Assembly: GCA_963775015.1 (NCBI GenBank)
Contig: CAVZHI010000005.1
Coordinates: 248,001 to 312,000 of the forward strand
Length of the DNA: 64,000 nucleotides
DNA from: JAEMQF01 sp963775015
GTDB taxonomy: Bacteria; Pseudomonadota; Gammaproteobacteria; Burkholderiales; Burkholderiaceae_C
Direction: 5' to 3'
Shown here: positions 38,329-47,265 of the stretch, in pieces
Numbering within the stretch: position 1 is the first letter of the stretch
How the letters are laid out: the number at the start of each line of letters is the position of its first letter
Program-made: the position numbers and the translations under genes
The notes under the pieces: generated by a model
What the model saw: only the letters and a program-made list of their open reading frames with translations
Database searches by the model: none
What the model was told of the DNA's origin: nothing

Positions 38329-38343
38329 AGCCAGCAACTGGCT
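38329..38343. promoter_or_regulatory. Inverted repeats upstream of potF
   Basis: AGCCAG-CAA-CTGGCT (38329-38343) is a symmetric element about 77 bases before the potF start. A second symmetric element GGACCC-T-GGGTCC lies at 38427-38439. Either could be an operator or an RNA hairpin in the spuC-potF gap. No match to a known polyamine regulator site is claimed. Confidence 0.35.
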
Positions 38344-38472
38344 TACCACACTACAGGCAAACCCCGGGGAGCGGAACGCGATCGGCCGGGCGCGGTCGTC
38401 CCGTCGCAGGGCGTGAAAGGCCCATGGACCCTGGGTCCGATGGCCTCTCAGACCCGAGCGGCCGAAAGGCCG

Positions 38473-39873
38473 CTAAACCCAGCCGCGCTGCTTCACGTCA
38501 GCGAGCGTCAGGTCCAGGCAGTTGCGGATCCGCTGCGCGAGTTCGTCGATCTGCGCGCGCGTCGTCACGAGCGGCGGCGCGACGATCATGCGGTCGCCCA
38601 CGGCGCGCATGATGAGGTTCGTGCCGAAACAGTGCCCTCGGCAGACCATGCCGACTTCGAGTTTCGAATCGAATGCCTCGCCTGTCGACTTGTTCTTGAC
38701 GAGCTGCAGAGAACCCATCAGGCCGCAGGTCTGAGCCTCGCCGACGATGGGGTGGTCCGCCAGCGCGGCGTAGTGCTGCGCAAGGTGGGGGCCGGTGTCG
38801 TCGCGAACTTTCTCGACCAAACCTTCGGACTGGATGAGTCGAATGTTCGCCAATGCCACGGCGCATGCGACCGGATGCCCCGAATAGGTGTAGCCGTGGT
38901 TGAACTCGCCGCCTCGTTCGATCAGCACCTTCGCGACCCGACTGCCCACCATCACGCCGCCGAGCGGGATGTAGCCCGACGTCACGCCCTTGGCGAACGT
39001 CATCAGGTCCGGGCGAAAGCCGAAGCGCTCACAGCCGAACCAGCGGCCGGTGCGGCCGAAGCCGCAGATCACTTCGTCGCTGATGAGCAGGATGCCGTAC
39101 TTGTCGCAGATGCGCTGAACCTCGGGCCAATAGGTCTCCGGAGGAACGATCACGCCGCCCGCGCCCTGGATCGGCTCGCCGATGAAGGCGGCGATTCTGT
39201 CGGCGCCGACCTCGAGGATCTTCGCCTCGAGCCAACCCGCCGCCTTGAGCCCGAATTGATCCCGGCTGAGCCCGGCCGGGCGCCCCAATTCGTACCAGAA
39301 CGGCTGTTCGATGTGCACGATGTCGGGAATCGGCAGGCCGCCCTGCTCGTGCATGCCACTCATGCCGCCGAGCGACGCGCCGGCCATTGTCGAGCCGTGG
39401 TACGCGTTTTTCCGGCTGATGATGACCTTGCGCTTCGGCTGGCCCAGCACGTCCCAGTAGCGCCGCACCATGCGCACGATCGTGTCGTTGCCTTCCGACC
39501 CCGAACCGGAAAAGAACACATGTTCGAACTGGGGCGGGCTCACTTGCGAAAGCAGTTCCGCGAGTTCGATCGCCGGCGGCGTCGCCGTCTGGAAGAAGCT
39601 GTTGTAGAACGGGAGTTCTTTCAACTGCCGCGTCGCCGCGTCGATCAGTTCGCTGCGACCGTAACCGACGTTGACGCACCACAGGCCCGACATCGCGTCG
39701 AAGATCTTGTTCCCTTCGCTGTCCCACAGGTAGATGTTGTCGGCACGCGTGATGATTCGCGAGCCCTTCGCCGAGAGCGACTTGAAGTCGGTGAAGGGGT
39801 GCAGGTAATGCGCCGTGTCGGCGGCTTGCCAGTCTTTGGTGGCGCGAGGTGCAGTGACGCTGGTGGCACTCAT
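38473..39873 (-). CDS. spuC: Putrescine:pyruvate aminotransferase (SpuC family)
   Basis: A 466-residue class III PLP aminotransferase. YLHPFTDFKSLSAKGSRIIT, DAMSGLWCVNVGYGRSELID, FFSGSGSEGNDTIVRMVRRY, ISDEVICGFGRTGRWFG and the PLP lysine in MTFAKGVTSGYIPLGG are characteristic of the polyamine:pyruvate group, which makes 4-aminobutanal and alanine from putrescine. I chose ATG 39873 over an upstream TTG. It follows the puuA-like gene by 24 bases and precedes potF, tying import to the transamination route. Confidence 0.9.
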   Translation of the reverse strand: MSATSVTAPRATKDWQAADTAHYLHPFTDFKSLSAKGSRIITRADNIYLWDSEGNKIFDAMSGLWCVNVGYGRSELIDAATRQLKELPFYNSFFQTATPPAIELAELLSQVSPPQFEHVFFSGSGSEGNDTIVRMVRRYWDVLGQPKRKVIISRKNAYHGSTMAGASLGGMSGMHEQGGLPIPDIVHIEQPFWYELGRPAGLSRDQFGLKAAGWLEAKILEVGADRIAAFIGEPIQGAGGVIVPPETYWPEVQRICDKYGILLISDEVICGFGRTGRWFGCERFGFRPDLMTFAKGVTSGYIPLGGVMVGSRVAKVLIERGGEFNHGYTYSGHPVACAVALANIRLIQSEGLVEKVRDDTGPHLAQHYAALADHPIVGEAQTCGLMGSLQLVKNKSTGEAFDSKLEVGMVCRGHCFGTNLIMRAVGDRMIVAPPLVTTRAQIDELAQRIRNCLDLTLADVKQRGWV

Positions 39874-39897
39874 GAGGGTCCCCAAATTTGACGCGGT

Positions 39898-41265
39898 TCA
39901 GACGTGCAGCAACAAGTGCTCGCGCTCCCACGGCGAAATCACTTTCATGAACTCGTCGTGCTCGATTTCCTTCACCTCCGAGTACACGGTGATGAACTGT
40001 TTGCCCAGCACGTCGTGCAGATCTTTTTCGTCGGCGAGCCAGCCGAGCGCCTCGCTCAGCGCGCGCGGCAGCTGGAATTCCGACAGGTAGGCGTCGCCCT
40101 TGCATTCGGCGGCGGGCTCGATCTTGTTCTTGATTCCCAGATAGCCGCAGGCCAGCGTGGCCGCAAGAGCGACATACGGGTTCGCGTCGGCGCCGATGAC
40201 ACGGTTCTCGACGCGCCGTGCCTGCGGCGTCGCCACCGGCGAGCGGATGCCCACGGTGCGGTTGTCGGTGCCCCACTGGATGTTGATCGGCGCCGAATTC
40301 GAACGCACGAGGCGCCGGTACGAATTGACGTAGGGCGCAAAGAGCGCCATCGCCGCCGGCGTGTACTTCTGCAAGCCGCCGATGTACCAGTAGAACTCTT
40401 TGGACGGCGAGCCGTCAGCGTTGCTGAAAATGTTCAGGCCGGTTTCCTTAGCTACGATGCTTTGGTGCACGTGCATCGCGCTGCCGGGCTCGTTGGCCAT
40501 CGGCTTGGCCATGAAGGTCGCGAACATCTCGTGGCGCAGCGCCGCCTCGCGGATCGTGCGCTTGAAGAAGAACACTTCGTCGGCCAGGCCGAGCGGGTGG
40601 TCGTGGAAGAAGTTGATTTCCATCTGGCCGGCGCCGACTTCGTGGATCAGCGTATCGACATTGAGCTCCATCTTTTCGCAATAGTCGAAGATGTCTTCGA
40701 AGAGCGGGTCGAACTCGTTCACCGCGTCGATCGAATAAGCCTGGCGCGACGTTTCGGCGCGGCCGCTGCGGCCCTTGGGCGGGCGCAGCGGCGTGTTCGA
40801 GTCCGAGTTGCGCTCGATCAGGTAGAACTCGAGTTCGGGCGCGACGACCGGCGCCCAGCCTTCGGCGTCGAACAGGTCGCACACGTGACGCAAGACGCTG
40901 CGCGGTGCGTAGGCGATCATGTTGCCTTCACGATCAAAACAGTCGTGGATCACCTGCGCCGTCGGGTCGACGGCCCAGGGAACGATGCGCACCGTGCTCG
41001 GATCAGGGCGCAGGTGCATGTCGCGATCGGTCGCGTGAATCACGTCGTAATACGGTCCTTCTTGCGGGAACTCGCCCGTCACGCCGATCGCGACGATCGC
41101 CTCGGGCAAGCGCATGCCGCGGTCTTCGGTGAATTTCTCGCGTGGCAGGATCTTGCCGCGCGCGACCCCGGTCAGGTCGGGAACGAGGCACTCGATTTCC
41201 GTGACGCGCCTCTCGTTGAGCCAGTTCTCTAAGTCGCTGAATGTGAATTTGCTTTTGTCGAGCAT
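39898..41265 (-). CDS. puuA: Gamma-glutamylputrescine synthetase (PuuA-like glutamine synthetase)
   Basis: A 455-residue glutamine synthetase homologue. ECLVPDLTGVARGKILPREK and VPWAVDPTAQVIHDCFDREG are typical of the PuuA/SpuI branch. Active-site blocks include VVAPELEFYLIER, EVGAGQMEINFFHD, NEPGSAMHVHQSIV, YVNSYRRLVRSNSAPINIQW and RVENRVIGADANPYVALAA. There is no adenylylation tyrosine loop. Surrounded by puuD, puuB and spuC, it should ligate glutamate to putrescine as the first step of the gamma-glutamyl route. Confidence 0.88.
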   Translation of the reverse strand: MLDKSKFTFSDLENWLNERRVTEIECLVPDLTGVARGKILPREKFTEDRGMRLPEAIVAIGVTGEFPQEGPYYDVIHATDRDMHLRPDPSTVRIVPWAVDPTAQVIHDCFDREGNMIAYAPRSVLRHVCDLFDAEGWAPVVAPELEFYLIERNSDSNTPLRPPKGRSGRAETSRQAYSIDAVNEFDPLFEDIFDYCEKMELNVDTLIHEVGAGQMEINFFHDHPLGLADEVFFFKRTIREAALRHEMFATFMAKPMANEPGSAMHVHQSIVAKETGLNIFSNADGSPSKEFYWYIGGLQKYTPAAMALFAPYVNSYRRLVRSNSAPINIQWGTDNRTVGIRSPVATPQARRVENRVIGADANPYVALAATLACGYLGIKNKIEPAAECKGDAYLSEFQLPRALSEALGWLADEKDLHDVLGKQFITVYSEVKEIEHDEFMKVISPWEREHLLLHV

Positions 41266-41329
41266 GAGTCACCTGTTGCCGGTTGCATGGGAGGGAATCG
41301 ATGGGGGAGCGGTCGCGCGGACCGCCGGC

Positions 41330-42109
41330 CTATCGGTCCGGCTCGGGGTGACGCGAACGGTGCCTGTCGCCTTGCTGGAAACGGTAGGCCTCGCACGCAG
41401 CGCCGAAGGCCTTGAGCAGCTGCATCGACACCGGGTTGTTCGCCGCTTGCCATTCCGGGTGCCATTGCACGCACAGGTTGAAGCCGCGCGCAGCTTCGAC
41501 CGTGAACGCCTCGACGAGCCCGTCGGGCGCGCGCGCCTCGACGCGCAAGCCGTCGGCGAGGCGGTTCACGCCCTGGCCGTGCACCGAATTCACCTGGATC
41601 GGTTCGGTTCCGACGATGGCCGCCAAGGCACCACCGGGAACGATGTGGATCGGGTGCGCCAGCGCGTATTGCACATCGGCCGGTGCACCTTTCGCGGCGC
41701 GGTGGTCGTGCCGGCCTGGCACCTCTTGCACGGCCTGGTAGAGACTGCCGCCGAGCGCCACGTTGGTTTCCTGGAAGCCGCGGCAAATCGCAAACAAAGG
41801 GATGCCGCGCGCAAGGATTTTCGGAATCAGCGCCAGCGTCCAGTCGTCGCGCATCACATCGAGCGGCAACTCGGCGTTGTGCACCGGTTCGCCGAAGTTG
41901 CTCGGATGAACGTTCGAGGGCGAGCCGGTGAGGAAGACGCCGTCGGCGGCGTCCAGAACGTCGTCGAAGTCAGCCGCGTCGAGCGATGGGACGATGAAAC
42001 CCTGGCAACCCGCCAGACGCACCGCGTCGAGATATTTCTTGCCGGCAATGTGGAACGGATGGTCGCCGACCATCCGGTTGCATGCAGGTACGAGGACAAA
42101 CGGTTTCAC
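41330..42109 (-). CDS. puuD: Gamma-glutamyl-GABA hydrolase (PuuD)
   Basis: A 259-residue class I glutamine amidotransferase-like hydrolase. The nucleophile is C109 in PLFAICRGFQETNVALGGSL, and the His-Glu pair is in CVQWHPEWQA. The N-terminus VKPFVLVPACNRMVGDHPFH is family-typical. GTG at 42107-42109 is the start and overlaps the puuB stop by four bases, so they are translationally coupled. It releases glutamate and GABA from gamma-glutamyl-GABA. The last 15 residues are basic and variable. Confidence 0.9.
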   Translation of the reverse strand: MKPFVLVPACNRMVGDHPFHIAGKKYLDAVRLAGCQGFIVPSLDAADFDDVLDAADGVFLTGSPSNVHPSNFGEPVHNAELPLDVMRDDWTLALIPKILARGIPLFAICRGFQETNVALGGSLYQAVQEVPGRHDHRAAKGAPADVQYALAHPIHIVPGGALAAIVGTEPIQVNSVHGQGVNRLADGLRVEARAPDGLVEAFTVEAARGFNLCVQWHPEWQAANNPVSMQLLKAFGAACEAYRFQQGDRHRSRHPEPDR

Positions 42110-43434
42110 AGCAAATCCTTCAGGCGATAGTAGGCCATGCCGGCGATCAGCGCCGGCGTGCGCAGCCAGCGCCCGCCGGGGAATGCGCTTTGGCGGATTT
42201 TCGCAAACACGTCGAAGCGGCTCGCGTCGCCGGCGATCGCCTCGGCGACCAACCTCCCGGCCAAGCCCGTGAGCGCGATGCCATGGCCGGAAAAACCTTG
42301 CACGTAGTAGACGTTGGCGAGCGCGGCATGACCTCGTGCACCGGGAAGACGGCCGAAGTCGGGCGCGCGTTGCATCGAGATGTCGACGAAGCCGCCCCAG
42401 GTGTACTCGACCGGCACGTCCTGCAACTGCGGGAAGGTGCGCGCCAGGCGGCCTTGCATGCTCTGCGCCAGGTTCGCCGGCGTCGCCGTGCTGTAGCTGA
42501 CACGCCCGCCGTAGAGCAGCCGTTGATCCGCGGTGGTGCGGAAGTAGTCGAGCACGAAGTTGGTGTCGCACACCGCGCTGCGCGACGGGATCAGCGATGC
42601 CGCGAGATCGGCGCGCAGCGGCTGCGTCGCGACGATGTACGTTCCCACCGGCATGATGCGGGGCGAGATCGCCGGTGCCAGCCCCGGCGTGAGCGCGTCG
42701 AGGTAGACGTTGCCGGCCAACAGCACATGTGATGCGCGCACCGAACCCGTCGTGCAGCGCAGGCGCACCCTCGGCCCCGGTTCGAGGCGCTGCACCGCGG
42801 AATTCTCGTGAATCGTCACGCCCAGACTGACGGCGCCGCGCGCCAGCCCGAGGCAGTACTTGAGCGGATGCAAATGGCCGCCGCGCGGATCGTGCACGCC
42901 GCTGTGAAAGCGCGAGCTAGCGATCCAGCGCGACATGTCGGCAGGCGCGATCCATTCCTGCTCGAAGCCGTAGCGCTCGTCCATCTGAGCGTGCCATGTC
43001 TTGAGTTCATGTGCCTTGCGCTGATTGACGGCAAGCGACAGGTAGCCCGGCTGCCAATCGCACTCGATGCCGAAGCGCGCGCGCCGTTCGCCGATCAAAT
43101 CGATCGCCTCGAGCGTCATGGCCCAGACCTGGCGCGACGCGTCCAGGCCGAGTTGCCCCTCGATGACGGACTGCTCGCACGCCAGGCCGGCAATCACCTG
43201 GCCGCCGTTGCGCCCCGACGCGCCCCATCCGACTTCGCGCGCTTCGAGAACGATCACCGAGAAGCCGCGGTCCGCCAACTCGATTGCCGCCGAGAGCCCC
43301 GCAAAGCCGCCGCCCACGACAGCCACGTCGCAGTCGACGTCGCCTTGCAAGGGCGGGAAGCTGCGCTCACGCGGCACGGTGGCTGCGTAGTAGGAGTTTC
43401 GCGTCAGTTCCCTCTCCGCGCTCAGCAGCGACAT
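42106..43434 (-). CDS. puuB: Gamma-glutamylputrescine oxidase (PuuB), FAD-dependent
   Basis: A 442-residue FAD oxidoreductase of the DAO family. NSYYAATVPRERSFPPLQGD is the characteristic N-terminus, VDCDVAVVGGGFAGLSAAIE the dinucleotide fold near residues 33-52, and GWGASGRNGGQVIAG the flavin contact. The C-terminal YYVQGFSGHGIALTGLAGRL is family-typical. It deaminates gamma-glutamylputrescine to the aldehyde used by PuuC. It lies between an omega-amino acid transaminase and puuD. Confidence 0.9.
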   Translation of the reverse strand: MSLLSAERELTRNSYYAATVPRERSFPPLQGDVDCDVAVVGGGFAGLSAAIELADRGFSVIVLEAREVGWGASGRNGGQVIAGLACEQSVIEGQLGLDASRQVWAMTLEAIDLIGERRARFGIECDWQPGYLSLAVNQRKAHELKTWHAQMDERYGFEQEWIAPADMSRWIASSRFHSGVHDPRGGHLHPLKYCLGLARGAVSLGVTIHENSAVQRLEPGPRVRLRCTTGSVRASHVLLAGNVYLDALTPGLAPAISPRIMPVGTYIVATQPLRADLAASLIPSRSAVCDTNFVLDYFRTTADQRLLYGGRVSYSTATPANLAQSMQGRLARTFPQLQDVPVEYTWGGFVDISMQRAPDFGRLPGARGHAALANVYYVQGFSGHGIALTGLAGRLVAEAIAGDASRFDVFAKIRQSAFPGGRWLRTPALIAGMAYYRLKDLL

Positions 43435-43489
43435 GACGGTATGCGCTAGGCAGTCCTTCGAGTGGTGGCGGGGGCGGTTCGCGTGGGGC

Positions 43490-44860
43490 TCAGGCCAAGG
43501 TCTTGAGCACGCCTTTGAGCGTCTCGACGATGCGATCGATGTGCGCGTCTTCGATGATGAGCGGCGGCGACAGCGCGATCGTGTCGCCCGTCGTGCGAAT
43601 CATCAACCCCTTGTCCCAGCACGCGAGCATCGCCTCGAAGCCGCGCTTGCCGGGCGCGCCCGGAATGGTCTCGAGCTCGATCGCGCCGACGAGGCCGATG
43701 TTGCGAATGTCGATCACATGGCGCGAACCTCTCAGCGAGTGCACTGCGGCTTCGAAAGTCGGCGCCATCTTCGCCGCGCGAGTCAGCAGGCCTTCGTCGG
43801 CGTAGGTCTCGAGCGTCGCGAGCGACGCCGCGCACGCGAGCGGATGCGCCGAGTAGGTGTAGCCATGCGCGAACTCGGGAACATGCTCCGGGCCGGTCAT
43901 GAACACGTCCTGGATCGACTGCTTCGCGAACACCGCGCCCATCGGCACGCAGCCGTTCGTGATGCCCTTGGCGGCAGTCAACAGGTCCGGCGTGACGCCG
44001 AAATGCGTTGCGGCGAAAGGCGAACCCAGGCGCCCGAAACCGGTGATGACTTCATCAAAGATCAGCAGGATGCCGTGCTTGTCGCAGATCGAACGCAGGC
44101 GCTGCAAGTAGCCTTTGGGCGGCGGCAGAACACCCGTGGAACCCGCCATCGGCTCGACGATCACCGCCGCGATGCTCGACGCGTCGTGCAGCGCGACCAT
44201 GCGTTCCAGGTCGTCGGCGAGTTCTGCGCCATGCTCGGGCAGACCTTTCGAGTAGGCGTTGCGCGCCAGGTCGTGGGTGTGGCGCAGGTGGTCCACGCCG
44301 CCGAGCATCGGGCCGAAGGTCTTGCGGTTGCCGACCATGCCGCCCACCGAGATGCCGCCGAAGTTCACGCCGTGGTAACCGCGCTCGCGGCCGATGAGGC
44401 GAGTGCGCGTGCCTTCGCCGCGCGCGCGGTGGTAGGCGATTGCCATTTTCATCGCCGTGTCCGCCGCTTCCGAGCCCGAGTTGCAGAAGAACACGCGGTT
44501 CAGCCCAGCAGGAGTGAGCTTGACCAGCTTGTCGGCGAGTTCGAACGCCTTCGGATTCGCAAAATTGAACGGCGGCGCGAAGTCGAGTTCGGCGGCTTGC
44601 GCGGCGATCGCTTTCACGATCTTCGGCCGCGAGTGACCCGCGTTGACGCACCACAGGCCGGCGACGCCGTCGAGAATTTCGCGGCCTTCCGGAGTCCAGT
44701 AGAACATTCCCGCGGCCTTTGCGACCATGCGCGGCTCGCGCCGGAACTGGCGGCTCGCAGTGAAGGGCATCCAGAAAGCGTCGCTCGGCGGCGCGGCTTT
44801 CGCGCTGCTGGATTGAGCTGCCTTGGAGGCGTCGGTCTTGGCGTCGAGTACCTGGTTCAT
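43490..44860 (-). CDS. Omega-amino acid:pyruvate aminotransferase (class III)
   Basis: A 456-residue class III PLP enzyme of the beta-alanine:pyruvate aminotransferase group. WMPFTASRQFRREPRMVAKA, DGVAGLWCVNAGHSRPKIVK, FFCNSGSEAADTAMKMAIAY, LIFDEVITGFGRLGSPFAAT and the lysine region LLTAAKGITNGCVPMGAVFA are diagnostic of that group. In this block it may process GABA, beta-alanine (from spermidine breakdown) or diamines directly. It is the first gene of the minus-strand run and is divergent from the Lrp regulator. Confidence 0.88.
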   Translation of the reverse strand: MNQVLDAKTDASKAAQSSSAKAAPPSDAFWMPFTASRQFRREPRMVAKAAGMFYWTPEGREILDGVAGLWCVNAGHSRPKIVKAIAAQAAELDFAPPFNFANPKAFELADKLVKLTPAGLNRVFFCNSGSEAADTAMKMAIAYHRARGEGTRTRLIGRERGYHGVNFGGISVGGMVGNRKTFGPMLGGVDHLRHTHDLARNAYSKGLPEHGAELADDLERMVALHDASSIAAVIVEPMAGSTGVLPPPKGYLQRLRSICDKHGILLIFDEVITGFGRLGSPFAATHFGVTPDLLTAAKGITNGCVPMGAVFAKQSIQDVFMTGPEHVPEFAHGYTYSAHPLACAASLATLETYADEGLLTRAAKMAPTFEAAVHSLRGSRHVIDIRNIGLVGAIELETIPGAPGKRGFEAMLACWDKGLMIRTTGDTIALSPPLIIEDAHIDRIVETLKGVLKTLA

Positions 44861-44965
44861 CGTGGTTTCTCCTTGGAGTAAGGGAGCGCGGGAACGGGCC
44901 GCGCAGGCGCGCTGCGTCGCACGCCGCGGGTGGCACGGAGTCTAGTCACGCAAGGGCGAAATGTG

Positions 44966-45004
44966 ATTGCGCATTCGTTGGAGCGAAACCCCAATGCGCG
45001 CAAT
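44966..45004. promoter_or_regulatory. Inverted repeat upstream of Lrp gene
   Basis: ATTGCGCAT (44966-44974) faces ATGCGCGCAAT (44994-45004) in the divergent gap between the transaminase and the Lrp gene. It is an imperfect inverted repeat spanning about 39 bases and is a candidate Lrp-type operator. Confidence 0.4.
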
Positions 45005-45038
45005 ATCATGCCGCCTGGAATGGCCCGGGCACAATCTT

Positions 45039-45518
45039 ATGCGAAGAATTTCCACCGAAGCGAAACTTGATTCGATCGACCGCGCGATCCTGAACCAATT
45101 GCAAAGCGACGCGCGGCTCTCCAACCTCGAGCTCGCACAGTGCATCCATTTGTCGCCGTCAGCGTGCTTGCGCCGCGTCAAGGCGCTCGAAGACGCGGGT
45201 GTTCTGGAGCGTTACGTCGCGCTCGTGAACCCCGCCGCAGTGGGCAAACACGGAACGAGCTACACGATCGTGAACCTGGAGGGAACGAACAGCATCGTGC
45301 TCGCGGCGTTCGAGAAGGCGGTGCGGGACCAGCCCGAGGTGCTGGATTGCTTCTACGTCGCCGGCTCGAACGACTACCTGATCCGTTTTGCGTACCGCGA
45401 CGCGCAGGACCTGGAACGCTTTCACAGCGAGGTATTGGCGCGGCTGCCGGGGGTGGCGCGCTTGAATTCGATGCTCGTTCTGCGCACCGTGAAGAAGACG
45501 ACTGCGCTTGAGGTGTGA
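45039..45518 (+). CDS. Lrp/AsnC-family transcriptional regulator
   Basis: A 159-residue feast/famine regulator. LDSIDRAILNQLQSDARLSN and LAQCIHLSPSACLRRVKALE form the helix-turn-helix (residues about 9-50). The RAM effector domain follows, with VLDCFYVAGSNDYLIRFAYR containing the ligand-site GSNDY motif. The ATG at 45039 gives the standard family length; the open frame upstream is not conserved. It is divergent from the polyamine block and convergent with speB, and is the most likely local regulator of both. Confidence 0.92.
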   Translation: MRRISTEAKLDSIDRAILNQLQSDARLSNLELAQCIHLSPSACLRRVKALEDAGVLERYVALVNPAAVGKHGTSYTIVNLEGTNSIVLAAFEKAVRDQPEVLDCFYVAGSNDYLIRFAYRDAQDLERFHSEVLARLPGVARLNSMLVLRTVKKTTALEV

Positions 45519-45533
45519 GCGGCGCAGCCGGGC

Positions 45534-46465
45534 CTAGGCTCCTGTCTCTTCGCGCAGCGCCCACTCAAATAGGTCCAGACGAAGTTCGCCGCCGCGTTGC
45601 TCGTCAGTTCGGCGTGGTCGTAAGGCGGCGCGACTTCGACGCAGTCCATGCCGATGAAATTCAGCGCTGCGAGTTCTTCGAGCAGCGTCAGCACCTGGTT
45701 CGTGCGTCAGGCCGCCCGGCTCGGGCGTGCCGGTTCCCGGCGCGAACGCCGGATCGAGGCAATCGATGTCCAGACTTAGATAGACGGCCGGGTTGCCGCA
45801 GCGCGCTTGTTGCTCGCGGATCGCCAGCGAGCACGCGGTCGAGCTGGACCGGGCTTTCGCGTCCGCGCAAGTCTCGCGCGGTGAAAATCTGGCCGCCGCG
45901 TTGGCGCACGAAGTCGCGCGCTTCGCGCTGGCCCGCGGAGCGGATCCCGATCTGGGTGAAGCCGTGCGGCAGAACGAGACCCTCTTCGATCGCCTCATAG
46001 ACCCAGGTGCCATGGCCGCTGGGCTCGCCGAAGTGGTCGGTCCAGGTGTCGCAGTGGGCGTCGAAATGGATCACCGCCGGCGGCTGGCCGAGCGCACTGC
46101 GGTAGGCGCGCAGCAAGGGCAGGGTGATCGAGTGGTCGCCGCCGAGCCAGCACATGTGGTGGCGGCGGATCAGCGTTTCAGCGAGCGGAACCAGCGCGGC
46201 GCGCATCGTCTCGATGCTTGTGTTGGGAAGCTCGAGGTCGCCCGCATCGCCGAGTCGACCGACGGGCGAGGCGTCGAAATGCGGGTGGGTGGCGTCGCAT
46301 AGCATGTGGCTTGCGTCGCGGATCGAGCGCGGGCCGAAGCGCGCGCCGGGGCGGTTCGTGACGGCGCCGTCCCAGGCAATCCCAGCCACGGCGTAGGGCG
46401 TCGACGGCAGTTGCCCTCGGAGCTCGCAGAAACGTGTTGTTCGACAGATAGGCGAACTGGGACAT
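45534..46465 (-). pseudogene. speB: Agmatinase/arginase-family ureohydrolase, several frame breaks
   Basis: A SpeB-type enzyme that would make putrescine from agmatine. MSQFAYLSNNTFL starts it; the frame slips near 46418 and continues VAGIAWDGAVTNRPGARFGP, MCWLGGDHSITLPLLRAY and VIHFDAHCDTWTDHFGEPSG, which carry the binuclear manganese ligands. It slips again near 45835 to YLSLDIDCLDPAFAPGTGTP, near 45708 to LEELAALNFIGMDCVEVAPP, and possibly near 45570 before EWALREETGA at the stop. All metal-binding motifs are present, so the gene is probably whole. Guanidinobutyrase or another ureohydrolase specificity is possible. Confidence 0.82.
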
Positions 46466-46555
46466 GCGCATCGGTGCCAAGGCGGAGCGCAAGCAGCGCC
46501 CCGGCCGGCGCAGCTTACGGGGCGGGTGTGGTCGGCCCGATGGCAGGGACTGTGT

Positions 46556-46567
46556 TCTGTATACAGA
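46556..46567. promoter_or_regulatory. Palindromic operator TCTGTATACAGA
   Basis: A perfect 12-base palindrome ending 14 bases before the GntR start codon and lying in the divergent gap with speB. It is well placed for autorepression by the GntR product and control of the downstream operon. Confidence 0.6.
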
Positions 46568-46581
46568 CTACACTACGCCCC

Positions 46582-47265
46582 ATGCCCGCTCATCTTGTGA
46601 AGCTGCAAAGCGCCCCCGATCTGGTGGAGCGCGTGCACCGCGCCCTGCTCGACGCGATCAGCGACGCCTCGCTCGCGCCGGGCGCGCGCCTGCGCCAGGA
46701 AGAGATCGCGGAGCAGCTCGCCGTATCGCGCCAGCCCGTCCTGCAGGCGCTGCGCCTGCTGAAGAAAGACGGTTTCGTTCTCGACGCTCCCGGGCGCGGC
46801 CTGATGGTCGCGCCGCTCGACGTGGCGTGGATGCGCAATGTGTACCAGGTGCGCGGTGCCCTGGACGCGCTCGCGGCGCGCCTGGCGGCGGCGCGGGGCT
46901 GGAAAATCGACCCGGCGCTCATCGAGCACGGCCGCAAGTGCGCGCGCGGGCGCAACATCCAGGCGATGATCGACGCCGACCTCAGCTTCCACCAGGCGAT
47001 CTACGCTGCGTCGAACAACCCGCTCATCGAACTCAGCGCCCAGGTGCATTGGCACCATTTGCGGCGTGTCATGGGCGAGGTGTTGCAGGCGTCGCGCCAG
47101 CGCTCGCCGGTGTGGGACGAACACGAAGCGATCGCGAACGCGATCGCCGCCGGCGACGCCAACGGCGCGTCGCGCCTCATCGATCAGCACAGCCGCGCCG
47201 CGAGCGACAACCTCGCGCTGCGCCTGACCCAGGTTTTGAAATCCATTGCAGGAGAGACGCCATGA
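46582..47265 (+). CDS. GntR/FCD-family transcriptional regulator
   Basis: A 227-residue FCD-type GntR regulator. The winged helix is LVERVHRALLDAISDASLAP to LAVSRQPVLQALRLLKKDGF, then a helical effector domain with DADLSFHQAIYAASNNPLIE and DEHEAIANAIAAGD. Its stop overlaps the start of the dioxygenase gene (ATGA), so regulator and first enzyme are translated together. The palindrome at 46556-46567 is its likely site. It leads a four-gene operon. Confidence 0.9.
   Translation: MPAHLVKLQSAPDLVERVHRALLDAISDASLAPGARLRQEEIAEQLAVSRQPVLQALRLLKKDGFVLDAPGRGLMVAPLDVAWMRNVYQVRGALDALAARLAAARGWKIDPALIEHGRKCARGRNIQAMIDADLSFHQAIYAASNNPLIELSAQVHWHHLRRVMGEVLQASRQRSPVWDEHEAIANAIAAGDANGASRLIDQHSRAASDNLALRLTQVLKSIAGETP

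Noticed and set aside
38457..38474. AGCGGCC-GAAA-GGCCGCT as a spuC terminator
   Set aside because: The stem is good but no T run follows on the minus strand, so intrinsic termination is unlikely; kept only as a symmetric element.
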